A DNA stretch of 64,000 nt from contig JAFGLZ010000199.1 of assembly GCA_016927755.1 (NCBI GenBank), positions 1 through 64,000 on the forward strand, read 5' to 3'. Positions 24,724-33,733 of this stretch are shown piece after piece. Numbering within the stretch: position 1 is the stretch's first letter; every line of letters begins with the position of its first letter. The notes beneath the pieces are model-generated. The model made no database searches, was not told the origin of the DNA, and saw nothing but the letters and a program-made list of their open reading frames with translations. A program made the position numbers and the translations under genes. Source of the DNA: Phycisphaerae bacterium. Lineage in GTDB: Bacteria; Planctomycetota; Phycisphaerae; UBA1845; JAFGLZ01.

Positions 24724-27300
24724 ATGAGGAGACTCGCGCTGACGGCGCTCTTTGGCTTGGTCGTCTTGCCGGCACAGTCGGCCGGGGTCGAGATCGATCT
24801 TGTCACCGACGGGGCGCCCAAAGCCACGATCGTTGTCGCTGACAGGGCCGACCAGGACGTGAACCTGGCGGCCAGGGATCTGCAGCGCTATGTGGAAGCG
24901 ATCAGCGGAGTCCGACTGCCCATCAAGACGGACGGACGGCGCGTGGCGGGGACGGGCCTGTATATCGGACGTTGCGAGCCGTCGCGTGATGAGGACCTGC
25001 CGCCGGTGGACATAACGCCCGAGGCCTTCGCGGTTCGGGTTCGTGACGGCAGCGTCTTCCTCGCCGGTCGGCACGGGCCGGCGATCGAGTTCGCCGTGTA
25101 CACGTTCATCGAGGATCGGCTCGGGGTGCGGTGGTTCTGGCCGGGGGCGTCGGGGGAGGTGTTGCCTGAACGGACGCCGGGACGGCTCCGCGTGGAGGTG
25201 ACCAGCGAAGTGGTGGTGCCTGACTGGTCGCCACGGATCTGGTCGGGGAATTCCTGGTATCCGTCCTGGAAAGACTGGAATCGGAGGAACAAGCTGAGCA
25301 TCGGTGGGCCCCTGCCCTGCCGTCAATTCCAGAACCGAATTCAAGCCATCTTTCCGCCGGAGAAGCATGCGAAGATCCATCCCGAATACTACCCGTTGGT
25401 GAACGGCAAGCGCTGGATTCCGCAGAAGGGCGAGCGCTATTGGCGCCCATGCGAGAGTAACCCCGAGGTGCAGCAACTCATCGTCGAGGCGGCGGCCGAG
25501 TGGTTCAAGGCGAATCCGGATTCCGATAGCTTCTCGCTGGGAATGGACGACATCGTCCATATGTGCGGTTGCGACCAGTGCCGTACTTGGGACGCGTCGC
25601 CCGAGGACCACACCAAGCGGCGATTCAGCGACCGGCATTACCGGTTCGTCAACCTGATGGCTCGGAAGCTCGCCGAGCGATGCCCCGGCAAGCAGGTCGG
25701 CACGCTGATCTACCACATCGCCCGCCCGCTGCCGAAGACGGTCGAGACGCTGGAGGCGAACGTTTTCGGTTACATCACGCAGTGCGCGCCGGAGTGGTGG
25801 CGTCCGGGGCGAAAGCAGTTCGACATGGACCTGACGCGGGCCTGGGCCGAACGCTGCGGCCAACTCTATCGCTACGACTACTGGGGGCTAGGGTTCCTGA
25901 CGCCGCGATACTGCCCGCACGCCATCGACGAAGCGATGAAGTTCGACAAGTCGCTCGGCCTTCGGGGGATCTACATCGAGGTGTATACGTGCTGGCCGAA
26001 CACGGCCCCGATGATCTGGGCCGGCAGCAAGCTCTTCTGGAACACAGACCTCGACGTGGACGCGCTGCTCGAGGAGTTTCGGGCGAAGATGTTCGGGCGG
26101 TGCCGGTACATCATGAAGCGGTACTACGATCGGCTCGAGGAGTCGTGGAACACGCGGCGGTCGGGGCGGCTTACGTGGGGACATTCCAACGTGGGCGTCA
26201 ACGCTCGCGCGATGTCGGTTCGGGACGTTGATTACTGCGAGCGTCTCCTGGAGGAAGCGCGACGGGCGGCGGATACGGACGTTATCCGACAGCGGATCGA
26301 CATCGTGGCGACGGGCCTGGAGTTTGGCGGATATCTGGTCCGGATCGCCGCGGCGGCGGACGCGCTGAGCCGAATCCGCATTGACAGCACGCCCTCGGCT
26401 GAGGCCGCGCTCGAGCAGATCGGGGAGATCAATCGACTGGAGTCCGATCGGGTCGCGGCGTGGCGGAGGATCCGTGCGAGAAAGGACCTGGGCGGGGAGA
26501 CGTTCAACGCCTTGGCCAAGTACTCGCGGGGTCGGAAGTTCGCACAAGCAACGGGTCTGGCCGCCGGGGCCGCTACCGCCCTGCCCCGCGTCCTCGGCTG
26601 GTTCGCAGCGCACGATCCCGATCGGGCCTCGGATGTTGCAGACCGAATCCGGGCGCTGCAGGGCCCGCTGGGCAAACTCGGCAAGGCATGGCTGTTCGTC
26701 CAGCAATCCAAGCCCAAGAACCTGCTCATCAACGGCGACTTCGAGGCGCGCAGCGGGAGCCCGGCCAAGGCGGAGAAAGATTGGTCTGCCGCCGGCGCTC
26801 CGCCGGGCTGGTCCACGTGGACGACCGGCTCGCAGGCGACTCGATTCTCGTGTGCACAAGGCGAGGGCATCGGGAACAGCGTGGGCGCGGGGGTTGCGAA
26901 CTCGGAGAACGCCTGCTTTCTCCAGGACATCGACGTAAGACCCGGGCAGCGGTATCTCTGCATGGTCCGGGCCAGGCGGATTCCCGCGAGGGGCGAGGGA
27001 CAGACAATGCTCTCCGTCCGATGGCGGCGGCCGGACGGGTCGTGGCTCCTGCCGCGAACACACGAGGCCAGCGTGAACTTGTCCCAGGGGGCGGGGGAAT
27101 TCGAGCCGTTGATGCTGCTGGTGACGGTGCCGGCAGGAGCGGGCAAGCTGAACTATCAGCTCGGCGCGCGGGGTCAAGGGGCTGGCGTTGCGTGGTTCGA
27201 TGATGCGGGGGTATACGGGCTGGGGGATTTATCTGTAGGCCAAGACACGCTAGAATATGAGGAGATGGCGATCTCCGAAAACCGAAGGCCTAAGGGATGA
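24724..27300 (+). CDS. Exported DUF4838 (alpha-glucuronidase-like) protein with C-terminal carbohydrate-binding-like domain
   Basis: 858 residues from ATG 24724, with GGAGG eight bases upstream and a signal peptide ending near LPAQSAG. Residues about 25-140 resemble the GH67 N-terminal domain (AARDLQRYVEAISGVRLPI). The central part, about 145-500, matches DUF4838, a TIM-barrel family near alpha-glucuronidases; landmarks are DRLGVRWFWPG, SLGMDDIVHMCGCDQC and YDYWGLG. The last about 170 residues start with NLLINGDFEARSG and look like a CBM4/9-type beta-sandwich. A role in breaking down glycan outside the cytoplasm is likely; the substrate is not known. A small toxin-antitoxin remnant follows 35 bases later. 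Confidence 0.85.
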   Translation: MRRLALTALFGLVVLPAQSAGVEIDLVTDGAPKATIVVADRADQDVNLAARDLQRYVEAISGVRLPIKTDGRRVAGTGLYIGRCEPSRDEDLPPVDITPEAFAVRVRDGSVFLAGRHGPAIEFAVYTFIEDRLGVRWFWPGASGEVLPERTPGRLRVEVTSEVVVPDWSPRIWSGNSWYPSWKDWNRRNKLSIGGPLPCRQFQNRIQAIFPPEKHAKIHPEYYPLVNGKRWIPQKGERYWRPCESNPEVQQLIVEAAAEWFKANPDSDSFSLGMDDIVHMCGCDQCRTWDASPEDHTKRRFSDRHYRFVNLMARKLAERCPGKQVGTLIYHIARPLPKTVETLEANVFGYITQCAPEWWRPGRKQFDMDLTRAWAERCGQLYRYDYWGLGFLTPRYCPHAIDEAMKFDKSLGLRGIYIEVYTCWPNTAPMIWAGSKLFWNTDLDVDALLEEFRAKMFGRCRYIMKRYYDRLEESWNTRRSGRLTWGHSNVGVNARAMSVRDVDYCERLLEEARRAADTDVIRQRIDIVATGLEFGGYLVRIAAAADALSRIRIDSTPSAEAALEQIGEINRLESDRVAAWRRIRARKDLGGETFNALAKYSRGRKFAQATGLAAGAATALPRVLGWFAAHDPDRASDVADRIRALQGPLGKLGKAWLFVQQSKPKNLLINGDFEARSGSPAKAEKDWSAAGAPPGWSTWTTGSQATRFSCAQGEGIGNSVGAGVANSENACFLQDIDVRPGQRYLCMVRARRIPARGEGQTMLSVRWRRPDGSWLLPRTHEASVNLSQGAGEFEPLMLLVTVPAGAGKLNYQLGARGQGAGVAWFDDAGVYGLGDLSVGQDTLEYEEMAISENRRPKG

Positions 27301-27335
27301 TTCGCCCGGAGCGCGTCGTCCCTCGGATGTGACTC

Positions 27336-27539
27336 ATGACGAAAGCAGAAGCGACCGCCCAAGTGTTCCTGACAGCATTCAAGGCGCTACCCAAGGCGGA
27401 ACGTGATGCAGTCCTTGTCGGGATGGCGAGGGACAAGAAGATCGCTTGTGACCTGATGGACCTCGTGTTGATCGCGCAGCGGCGAGGGGAGCCATCTCGG
27501 CCCCTCCGAGAGTATCTCTCGGAGAAGAAGAGCCGATGA
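27336..27539 (+). CDS. Putative antitoxin of a RelE/ParE-type pair
   Basis: 67 residues, predicted mostly helical (TAFKALPKAERDAVLVGMA), ending in a charged EYLSEKKSR tail. Its stop codon TGA overlaps the ATG of the following RelE-like frame (ATGA), the usual coupling of antitoxin and toxin. I do not recognise the antitoxin family itself; the assignment rests on position, size and charge. Since the toxin frame has a nonsense codon, this antitoxin may now be free-standing. Confidence 0.6.
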   Translation: MTKAEATAQVFLTAFKALPKAERDAVLVGMARDKKIACDLMDLVLIAQRRGEPSRPLREYLSEKKSR

Positions 27540-27808
27540 GTGAGGCGCCCGCCTACGCGATTCGCATCAAGCGGTCCGCCGAGAGGTAGCTGAACCGGCT
27601 CCCCAAAGCAATGCGGGATGGCCTACTCAAGACCCTCCTCAACTTGGAGACCAACCCCAGGCCAAGAGGAAGCAAGAGGCTCAGAGGGGGCGACGAATAT
27701 CGCCTTCGCGTCGGCAGCTACCGGATTCTCTATACGGTTGACGATTCCGGGCAGGTCGTTGAGATCATCGCGGTCGGTCACCGTCGTGACGTGTACCGCG
27801 GCCTGTGA
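27536..27808 (+). pseudogene. RelE/ParE-family toxin with an in-frame TAG
   Basis: The frame gives a RelE-like start, AIRIKRSAER, then TAG at 27587-27589, then LNRLPKAMRDGLLKTL and the conserved GDEYRLRVGSYRILYTV and VGHRRDVYR. The stop stands where relatives have Glu (SAERE-L), so a single GAG-to-TAG change explains it and the rest of the frame is undamaged. A shortened product could start at ATG 27611 (65 residues) and would keep the RNase-fold core but lose the first strand and helix. Otherwise the toxin is inactive. Confidence 0.8.
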
Positions 27809-27855
27809 GGTCAGGTGCCTGGCCCTCCTTGGTATCCATACGCGAGGGCAGCAGG

Positions 27856-28569
27856 ATGGCAGGGATTGAGAAGGCATCTGATGTCTTGTCCACTCAGCCG
27901 CGCTGTACCTCGCGCCGATGGCGACGGATACTGACTCTCGTCGCATCGGGAACAAGCGGCGTCCTGGTCTTCGCGTTTTCGGGAGACTGGCTCTGCTCGG
28001 CGATCGGGGCCGGAATGCTCACAGGGCTGATCGTCGTGACCATCGATGTGCCGCTCTGCCGGATCACCACACGTCGAGGCTGGAATGTGACGCGAGTACG
28101 ACGGCTGGAGATTGGCTGGGCCCTGCTCGTCATTGCAGTTGTCTTCATGTACTTCCGCGTCGACCCCGAGGGACTCTTCGAGCGTGTATTTGGCGTTCGG
28201 CCTCCAGAGGGGATCCGCAACCTTCAGGTCGAGCGGCATTTCCAGGGCGGTCCCGGCGACGCAGCCATTCTCCTGCGCTTCCAGGCGGACCGGAGCACGC
28301 TGGAAAGACTACTCGCCAACAAGGCGTTTGGGGACTGTCAGGACTGGCTTAACGAGCTTCTGGAACTCTATCCAGATCCTCAGGAACGATGGGACCAGAT
28401 CTTCCAGCCAGCCATGCTGACTTTCGCGAGCTCTTGCTGGCATAAGACGCCAACCATTTCCAGGCCCGTTCTCTATCGATGGGACGACTTCGCGAAGACG
28501 GGAACCCGCGTGATTCTTCTGTGGGACGCCGCCTCAGAGAGCGCGTACGTGGTCTGGCTGTTGGGATAG
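27856..28569 (+). CDS. Membrane protein of unknown function
   Basis: 237 residues from ATG 27856, the start just after CAGCAGG; the longer frame upstream overlaps the toxin remnant. Two to three hydrophobic segments lie in the first half (about 30-70 and 88-105: GTSGVLVFAFSGDW, IGAGMLTGLIVVTIDVPL, IGWALLVIAVVFMYF). A soluble region of about 130 residues follows, with WLNELLELYPDPQERWDQIF and a Trp-rich end. No family recognised. It stands alone between the toxin-antitoxin remnant and a DUF3467 gene. Confidence 0.65.
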   Translation: MAGIEKASDVLSTQPRCTSRRWRRILTLVASGTSGVLVFAFSGDWLCSAIGAGMLTGLIVVTIDVPLCRITTRRGWNVTRVRRLEIGWALLVIAVVFMYFRVDPEGLFERVFGVRPPEGIRNLQVERHFQGGPGDAAILLRFQADRSTLERLLANKAFGDCQDWLNELLELYPDPQERWDQIFQPAMLTFASSCWHKTPTISRPVLYRWDDFAKTGTRVILLWDAASESAYVVWLLG

Positions 28570-28713
28570 GCTCCGGGAGACCTAGTCGGCTCCGTCCGTG
28601 CGACGATTCCGTTACGGGGGAGCTTGCACGATCGTAGGGATCATGCGAGGATTCACACAGTTGGCCTGTCCCCGTAGGCCGGAACAGACCTCATACGACT
28701 CAAGGAGGATGAC

Positions 28714-29121
28714 ATGAGTGACGATGCCAGCAAGCCTGATCAGGCTGCAGCCGGAGCGCCGGGGGCCGCGTCGGTGCGGCTGCAGCTAGACGCCGAGGGC
28801 ATTGGGAGCCAGTATGCGAACCTTTGCGCGGTCACGCCGATGCCGCTGGAGGTGGTGCTGGACTTCGTGCTGATGACGGGTCCGCCGGAGCGGCAGCGCG
28901 CGCCGCTGAAGGTGAACAACCGGGTGGTTCTGAACTACTACTCGGCCAAGCAGCTCATGCTCGCGCTTCGCCGGGCAGTCGAGCGGCACGAGGCCATGTA
29001 TGGAACGCTCGAGCTGGACCCGCGCAAACGGCTCACCCCCGCCGCGCAGGAGATGCTGCTGCAACAAGCAGGGTCCGGTAATGCCGCTCCGGACGATGGC
29101 GACGGGGAAATCACACACTGA
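28714..29121 (+). CDS. DUF3467 family protein
   Basis: 135 residues; a strong AAGGAGG precedes the ATG. The core (SQYANLCAVTPMPLEVVLDFVLM ... KVNNRVVLNYYSAKQLMLALRRAVERHE) matches DUF3467, a small beta-rich family of unknown function with a conserved Y-A-N start and a closing amphipathic helix. The N- and C-terminal ends are low in complexity. It is cytoplasmic by prediction. The TPR gene follows about 100 bases later and may be co-expressed. Confidence 0.8.
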   Translation: MSDDASKPDQAAAGAPGAASVRLQLDAEGIGSQYANLCAVTPMPLEVVLDFVLMTGPPERQRAPLKVNNRVVLNYYSAKQLMLALRRAVERHEAMYGTLELDPRKRLTPAAQEMLLQQAGSGNAAPDDGDGEITH

Positions 29122-29218
29122 GATTTGCCCTCGGACGGTTTGAATCGTAGGTTCCATCCGGTGTCTTGCCCAAATTGCGCATGTTGCGCGCGGGCGGGAC
29201 GCCGGGTGGCAACCTGCG

Positions 29219-30661
29219 ATGGACGTGACGTCAATCCAATCCACAGCGCTGACAGGGCTACTCAGCTCTTCGTCCCTGACAACAGGGACAGCCAGCCGGA
29301 GTTCCTCGTCCGGCTGGGGCTCCGCGGCGGTGTATCAGCCGTCAAGCACGTCCACGAACACATACCAGAAGAACAACTACAGCCATCTGGGTGGACAGTC
29401 CTACACGCCGGTCAATCTTCAGGCGGCGGGCTGGAGCATGAATCTAACGGCGATGAGCCTGGCCGCCAGCGCAGCATCCCAGCGTGAGAGCGACGAGCGG
29501 AGCGAGGTCATCAACTCAGCAGTCGAGGCGCTCAACGCCGGCGACAACGCCAAGGCCCGGGGTATCGCCCAAGGGATGCTGGACGAGAACGGTCAGGACG
29601 CCTCGGCCGCGCACATCATCGGTCGCACGTACATGGAGGAGAGGGATTACGAGCAGGCCGAGGCGTACTTCGCTCGCGCGGCCACGCTAGCACCGAGCAG
29701 CGAGCGATTCGCGAGCGATCTGGTCACGGCGCGACTTCTGCAGGAGTCCGACAGCGACGTGCTCGACGAGACGAAGCGGATGCTGCGGGATCCGTCGCGG
29801 CAAATCGAGGGGATTCGGGTCTTGGGCTATCTGGCCGACCGAAGCCCGGAGAACGGCGAGGCTCACCGGCTGCTCGGCGACGCCCTGATGGGCCAGGGTA
29901 TGGCCGCCGGCGCCGTCAAGAGCTACGAAAACGCGCTGCTCGTCGGCGACGAAATCACGATCGCCAACCTGGTCGATCGGTTCCAGGAGATCGTCGACCT
30001 GGCCCCGAACATCGGGGTGGGACACGCGCTCCTGGGCGAGGCGCTCCAGAAGCAGGGCAAGTACGATGAGGCCCTGGTGGAGATGCAGCGGGCGGCGGAG
30101 CTTGCACCGGAGAACCAGACGTATCAGAAGCGCGTCGCCTCGGTATACGGCGACATGGGGTACGAGGCCATCGAGAACCGCCATGCCGACGATGCCATGC
30201 GCTACTTCGAGGAAGGAGCGGCGATCGATCCGACGTCGACGGACCTCAAGGCGGGTCTGTCGCGCGCCCACCTGGAGAAGTCCAAGTGGTGGCTGGCCCG
30301 AGGGCTCGAGGACAAGGCATTCAACGAACTGAGCGCGGCCAAGATGAATGCGCCGTCGAACGACGAGAGACTGACCAAGGACCTGGCGTCGGCCTTCAAC
30401 ACACTCGGCGACCACTATCGCCAGGACGGTCGGCTCGACTGGGCAATCAGCTCTTACCGGCGAGCGCACGATCTCGACTCGACCAGCTTCACGTATCGGA
30501 GCAAGCTCGCGCAGGCCTACGATGCCCGGGGCACGGAGTACTTCGATACGGCCGATTACGAGAACGCCGAGTACAACTATCAGCAGGCCTCCGACCTCTT
30601 CCCCGGCAGCGAGAGCTACGCCGCGCATCTGCAGTCCGCCCAGGACGCGCAGCCTGAGTAG
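29219..30661 (+). CDS. Tetratricopeptide-repeat protein with Ser/Thr-rich N-terminus
   Basis: 480 residues. The first about 85 residues are rich in Ser, Thr, Gly and Tyr, without a signal peptide. From about residue 95 to the end there are repeated 34-residue helical pairs of TPR type, for example DYEQAEAYFARAATLAPSS, KYDEALVEMQRAAELAPEN, HADDAMRYFEEGAAIDPTS and DYENAEYNYQQASDLFPGS. TPR domains hold proteins together; no partner is evident. A short inverted repeat GCGCA-TGT-TGCGC lies about 30 bases upstream of the start. No convincing ribosome-binding site apart from GGGTGG. Confidence 0.85.
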   Translation: MDVTSIQSTALTGLLSSSSLTTGTASRSSSSGWGSAAVYQPSSTSTNTYQKNNYSHLGGQSYTPVNLQAAGWSMNLTAMSLAASAASQRESDERSEVINSAVEALNAGDNAKARGIAQGMLDENGQDASAAHIIGRTYMEERDYEQAEAYFARAATLAPSSERFASDLVTARLLQESDSDVLDETKRMLRDPSRQIEGIRVLGYLADRSPENGEAHRLLGDALMGQGMAAGAVKSYENALLVGDEITIANLVDRFQEIVDLAPNIGVGHALLGEALQKQGKYDEALVEMQRAAELAPENQTYQKRVASVYGDMGYEAIENRHADDAMRYFEEGAAIDPTSTDLKAGLSRAHLEKSKWWLARGLEDKAFNELSAAKMNAPSNDERLTKDLASAFNTLGDHYRQDGRLDWAISSYRRAHDLDSTSFTYRSKLAQAYDARGTEYFDTADYENAEYNYQQASDLFPGSESYAAHLQSAQDAQPE

Positions 30662-30828
30662 CCCGAATCGGGCCCGCCCCCCTTTGACGACGCTCCAGCT
30701 TCGGCAACGCTGCCTTGCAGGGATTCTCCCGCGCTCACATCTTGTGTCTGGACGGCTCGCGACCGACGTGGTATGCATTCGGGTTCCGTGCGAGTGGGCA
30801 TCGAAACTCTCTAGATGAGGAGCAGGTC

Positions 30829-32064
30829 ATGAGCATGCACGATGGCTGGTCCAGGCGACGGTTCATCAGGACGGGAGCGGCCGCAGGCGCGATGGGCGCG
30901 GCGGGGTGTTCGCAGCAGCAGGTCGCGATGGTCTCGCCGGACAAGGCCCCGAAGGTCGAGAAGACCAAGGCCGCCTCGGGCAAGAAGAAGGGGATTGACG
31001 CCGACCGGATCCGGTGCGGCTTCATCGGCGTGGGCGGTCGGGGGCGGAGCCTTCTGGGCTCCATGCTCGACATCGGGAACGTGGACGTGATAGCGCTATG
31101 CGACCTGAAGAAGGAGCACGCCGAGCAGGCGGCCAAGATGGTGGAGGAGAAGCACAAATCGCGCCAGGGGTACAAGGCCCCGGACCCGGTCGTCGGCGGA
31201 CCGACGGAGTACCGCAAGCTGCTCGACCGAAAGGACATCCACTGCATCGTGAGCGCAACGCCGTGCAACGTCCATTTCGGGGTGTATCTGGACACGCTGA
31301 ACGCGGGCAAGCACCTCTACGGCGAAAAGCCGATGGTCATCGAGAAGAAGCATTGCGACGCGCTGGTCCAAGCGGAGGCTAGAAGCCCGGCGATCTTCCA
31401 AGTCGGCTTCCAACGGCGCTGCAACGACCGATACATCGAGGCGATCAAGCTGGTTCACTCCGGGGAGTTAGGCGGATTGATCGACGCGCGGTCGGTGTGG
31501 TCGAACGCGTGGGGCCCGCTGCTCGGGTGGTTCGGTCGGACGGCCGAGAGCGGAGACTGGATGCTGGAGCAGGCGTGTCACAGTTGGGACGTCTTCAACT
31601 GGGCGGCCAACGGGATCGCGCAGTGGGCTTTCGGATGCGGGAGGAACGACTTCTGGCGCGACCGGCAGGCCGACCGTGACGTCCACGACTACTACGTCGC
31701 CACGATCGGGTGGGCGGGGGGCATGGTATTGGACTTCGTGCATAGCTGGATCGTGCCGCATGGGGCGGGGTTCCCAGGGGTGTACGAGAAGATCTGCGGC
31801 ATCAAGGCCGGCGTGGACTTCGGCAGCGCAACGTTCGCGTATCGTGAGATGAAGGACGGCAAGGCGGTCACGAAGACCGTCGGCAAGGTCGTCAACGACA
31901 CGCACGAGGCACTCAAGACGTTCTTCCAGTGCGCCAAGGAAGGCAAGCAGCCGCCGAGCGGAGTCCACAACGGTCGCGACGCGGTGCTCGTTGGGCTGCT
32001 GGTCCGCAAGGCGGTCAACGAGAAGCGGCTGGTCACGATGGATGAGATCGTTAAGGGGGCGTAG
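30829..32064 (+). CDS. Tat-exported Gfo/Idh/MocA-family oxidoreductase
   Basis: 411 residues from ATG 30829; GAGGAG lies eight bases upstream. The start has a twin-arginine signal, WSRRRFIRTGAAAGAMG, followed by a cysteine (AAGCSQQQ), as seen in many planctomycete members. The Rossmann fold begins at RCGFIGVGGRGRSLLG near residue 65; GKHLYGEKPM is the conserved EKP motif. The C-terminal part has the Gfo/Idh beta-sheet domain. The family uses NAD(P) to oxidise or epimerise sugars and cyclitols; here it would act in the periplasm with a tightly held cofactor. It stands apart from the sugar cluster at 3-15 kb. Confidence 0.9.
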   Translation: MSMHDGWSRRRFIRTGAAAGAMGAAGCSQQQVAMVSPDKAPKVEKTKAASGKKKGIDADRIRCGFIGVGGRGRSLLGSMLDIGNVDVIALCDLKKEHAEQAAKMVEEKHKSRQGYKAPDPVVGGPTEYRKLLDRKDIHCIVSATPCNVHFGVYLDTLNAGKHLYGEKPMVIEKKHCDALVQAEARSPAIFQVGFQRRCNDRYIEAIKLVHSGELGGLIDARSVWSNAWGPLLGWFGRTAESGDWMLEQACHSWDVFNWAANGIAQWAFGCGRNDFWRDRQADRDVHDYYVATIGWAGGMVLDFVHSWIVPHGAGFPGVYEKICGIKAGVDFGSATFAYREMKDGKAVTKTVGKVVNDTHEALKTFFQCAKEGKQPPSGVHNGRDAVLVGLLVRKAVNEKRLVTMDEIVKGA

Positions 32065-32164
32065 GAGCGATTGCGCGGTCGCCTGCCGCAAGCGGCGAGG
32101 CTGAGGCGGAGCGAACCGCGCGTCCGCTCTCGCTGCTGGGCGGTGACGTCGCCTTCCCTCCGTG

Positions 32165-33463
32165 TCATCCTGCTCGGCGCATCTGCTCTTGGGTGGGGAT
32201 GCTGTTGAGGCGGGCCTTGAGTTCCTCGAACAAGTCGTCGATCCCCTTGAGCACGTCTCGAAGTGTGACCTCGACCTCGCGGCGTTCCTCGGCGGAGGTG
32301 GCCTCGCGTTGAAGGTCCTGGAGTTCCTTGATCTGGGCACTTCGGGACCCGCGATACGTCTGGGCCTGTTCCTGCAGGTCTTTAAGGATCGCCTCGGCAG
32401 CGGCTTTCTGCGCCTCGTCGAGGCCGTAGCGTTCACAGAAGCTGCGAACGTACTGGACCCAGAGGCTCTCGTCCGGGAGCGGCTGGCCCTCGGACCGCCG
32501 GAATGTCTTGACGTCGCCACCGGTCTCGCCGAGCCGCATCGGTCCGGTGCCGCCCGCCATCGCGGAGGGGACGGCCCGCTTGAAACGATTGGCGGACTCC
32601 GGACGCTCGGACTCCTCCCTCGGTCGGTCGGGCTGGTCAACGACCGCGGCGAGTCTGCCTTGCTGGATGGGGTCGTTCTCGAGCCCCCAGTTCGCGGCGG
32701 ACCACTTGCCCTTCTCCCAGTGATTCTTCATCGTGCCGAAGAATCCGTTCAGGTGCTTGTCGACAACGGCGAGATCCTTGTTGATCGCGGCCTGCTGCTC
32801 GGGCGTGAGCGTCTGGATCTCCGGGCCCAAGCGTTTGACCGTCGAGGCGTACGCCTCTTCGAGGATGGGCCGGACGGTCTGCGTCCATCGTGCCACCTGC
32901 TCCGGCGTGATGGGCTTGTTGGCCAGTCGCGTGTCGAGGGCCTCTCGCAGAACCGGCAGCAGCTTGGAGCCGTACTTCAAAGTGAATCCAATCGACTGAC
33001 CCACCATCAAACGGCTGAGGCTCTGTTTGGCCGGTTCGGCTAGTTGATACCGCTCGGCCAGGAGGTCCGTTGCCGTCTTGACGCGGTTGCCGAAGTCCCA
33101 TGGGGGAACGCGATGGATCTCGACGAGGAGCTTCTTGGCGAAAGCTTCGCTCTCACCGTTCAGGTTGCCGTCCTTGAAGGCCTTGTCAACGAATCGCTCG
33201 AACTGGGCGTGCTGCTCTTCCCAAGGCGCGAGCTTCTTGATCTTGGTCACGGCCTCGTCGGCCTGAGTCTGCAGCTCTCGGATCCGAGCCCCCTGGGTGG
33301 TTGGTACCCCGGAAGGGCGTCGGGGTCGAGGAGACACGGATCTTCCGCGCAGGATACGGCGATCCGTTCCGCGATGATCCGGAACAGTGGGGTCAAACTG
33401 GCCCCAAACCGTCCCCGGGAGGACCAGACATGACCATATCAGCGTTACGAGCATCTTTGACAT
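32165..33463 (-). CDS. Exported helical protein of unknown function
   Basis: 432 residues with a clear signal peptide (MSKMLVTLIWSCLVLPGTVWG). The mature part is charged and mostly helical with coiled-coil stretches (RIRELQTQADEAVTKIKKL; the last about 80 residues rich in Glu, Arg, Leu and Gln). A glycine/proline-rich break lies near residues 290-330. No family recognised. It is convergent with the Gfo/Idh/MocA gene, and its upstream region leads into the structured leader of the divergent dehydratase activase gene. Confidence 0.75.
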   Translation of the reverse strand: MSKMLVTLIWSCLVLPGTVWGQFDPTVPDHRGTDRRILRGRSVSPRPRRPSGVPTTQGARIRELQTQADEAVTKIKKLAPWEEQHAQFERFVDKAFKDGNLNGESEAFAKKLLVEIHRVPPWDFGNRVKTATDLLAERYQLAEPAKQSLSRLMVGQSIGFTLKYGSKLLPVLREALDTRLANKPITPEQVARWTQTVRPILEEAYASTVKRLGPEIQTLTPEQQAAINKDLAVVDKHLNGFFGTMKNHWEKGKWSAANWGLENDPIQQGRLAAVVDQPDRPREESERPESANRFKRAVPSAMAGGTGPMRLGETGGDVKTFRRSEGQPLPDESLWVQYVRSFCERYGLDEAQKAAAEAILKDLQEQAQTYRGSRSAQIKELQDLQREATSAEERREVEVTLRDVLKGIDDLFEELKARLNSIPTQEQMRRAG

Positions 33464-33558
33464 ACACCCTCGCGTGCTTCGGGCCCGAAGATCCTTCCTA
33501 TTCTAGGTCCAAGGGGGACGAATCACCAGTCTCCGGCCAGGACGGGGCCCGGCAACAC

Positions 33559-33587
33559 CTTGCCAAGACAGCGGTATGCCATTACCC
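33559..33587 (+). promoter_or_regulatory. Weak promoter ahead of the structured leader
   Basis: TTGCCA (33559-33564, 5/6 match to -35) is followed after 17 bases by TACCCT (33582-33587, 3/6 match to -10). It is positioned so that transcription would begin shortly before the structured element at 33605-33664. Weak on its own; its placement is the main support. Confidence 0.3.
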
Positions 33588-33604
33588 TAGTATGTCTTTG
33601 CTGA

Positions 33605-33664
33605 CCCCCGAAGGCTGAAATTACGGTAGCGCCGGAGGCGTGGGCGGCGCCGTTGGGGGTTTTT
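33605..33664 (+). ncRNA. Structured leader with terminator: attenuator or small RNA
   Basis: ACCCCC at about 33604-33609 can pair with GGGGGT at about 33654-33659, enclosing an inner GC-rich helix (GCGCCG with CGGCGC). Six T residues follow directly, the form of an intrinsic terminator. No plus-strand gene ends near here, and the next plus-strand gene starts about 70 bases further on at 33734. So this is either an attenuator in the leader of the dehydratase activase gene or a short independent RNA of about 70 bases. It matches no riboswitch I know. Confidence 0.5.
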
Positions 33665-33733
33665 TGCGTGAGTCAACCAGACGGACAACCCGGCGAGCAC
33701 ACCGATTGTCGTAGATGAGCAGGAGTGGATTCC

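Noticed and set aside
15909..27589. Two genes interrupted by in-frame TAG, suggesting UAG read as an amino acid
   Set aside because: Many intact genes in the window end in TAG (for example at 4417, 10661, 11432, 12758), and the radical SAM case also has a large deletion. Independent gene decay is the simpler reading.
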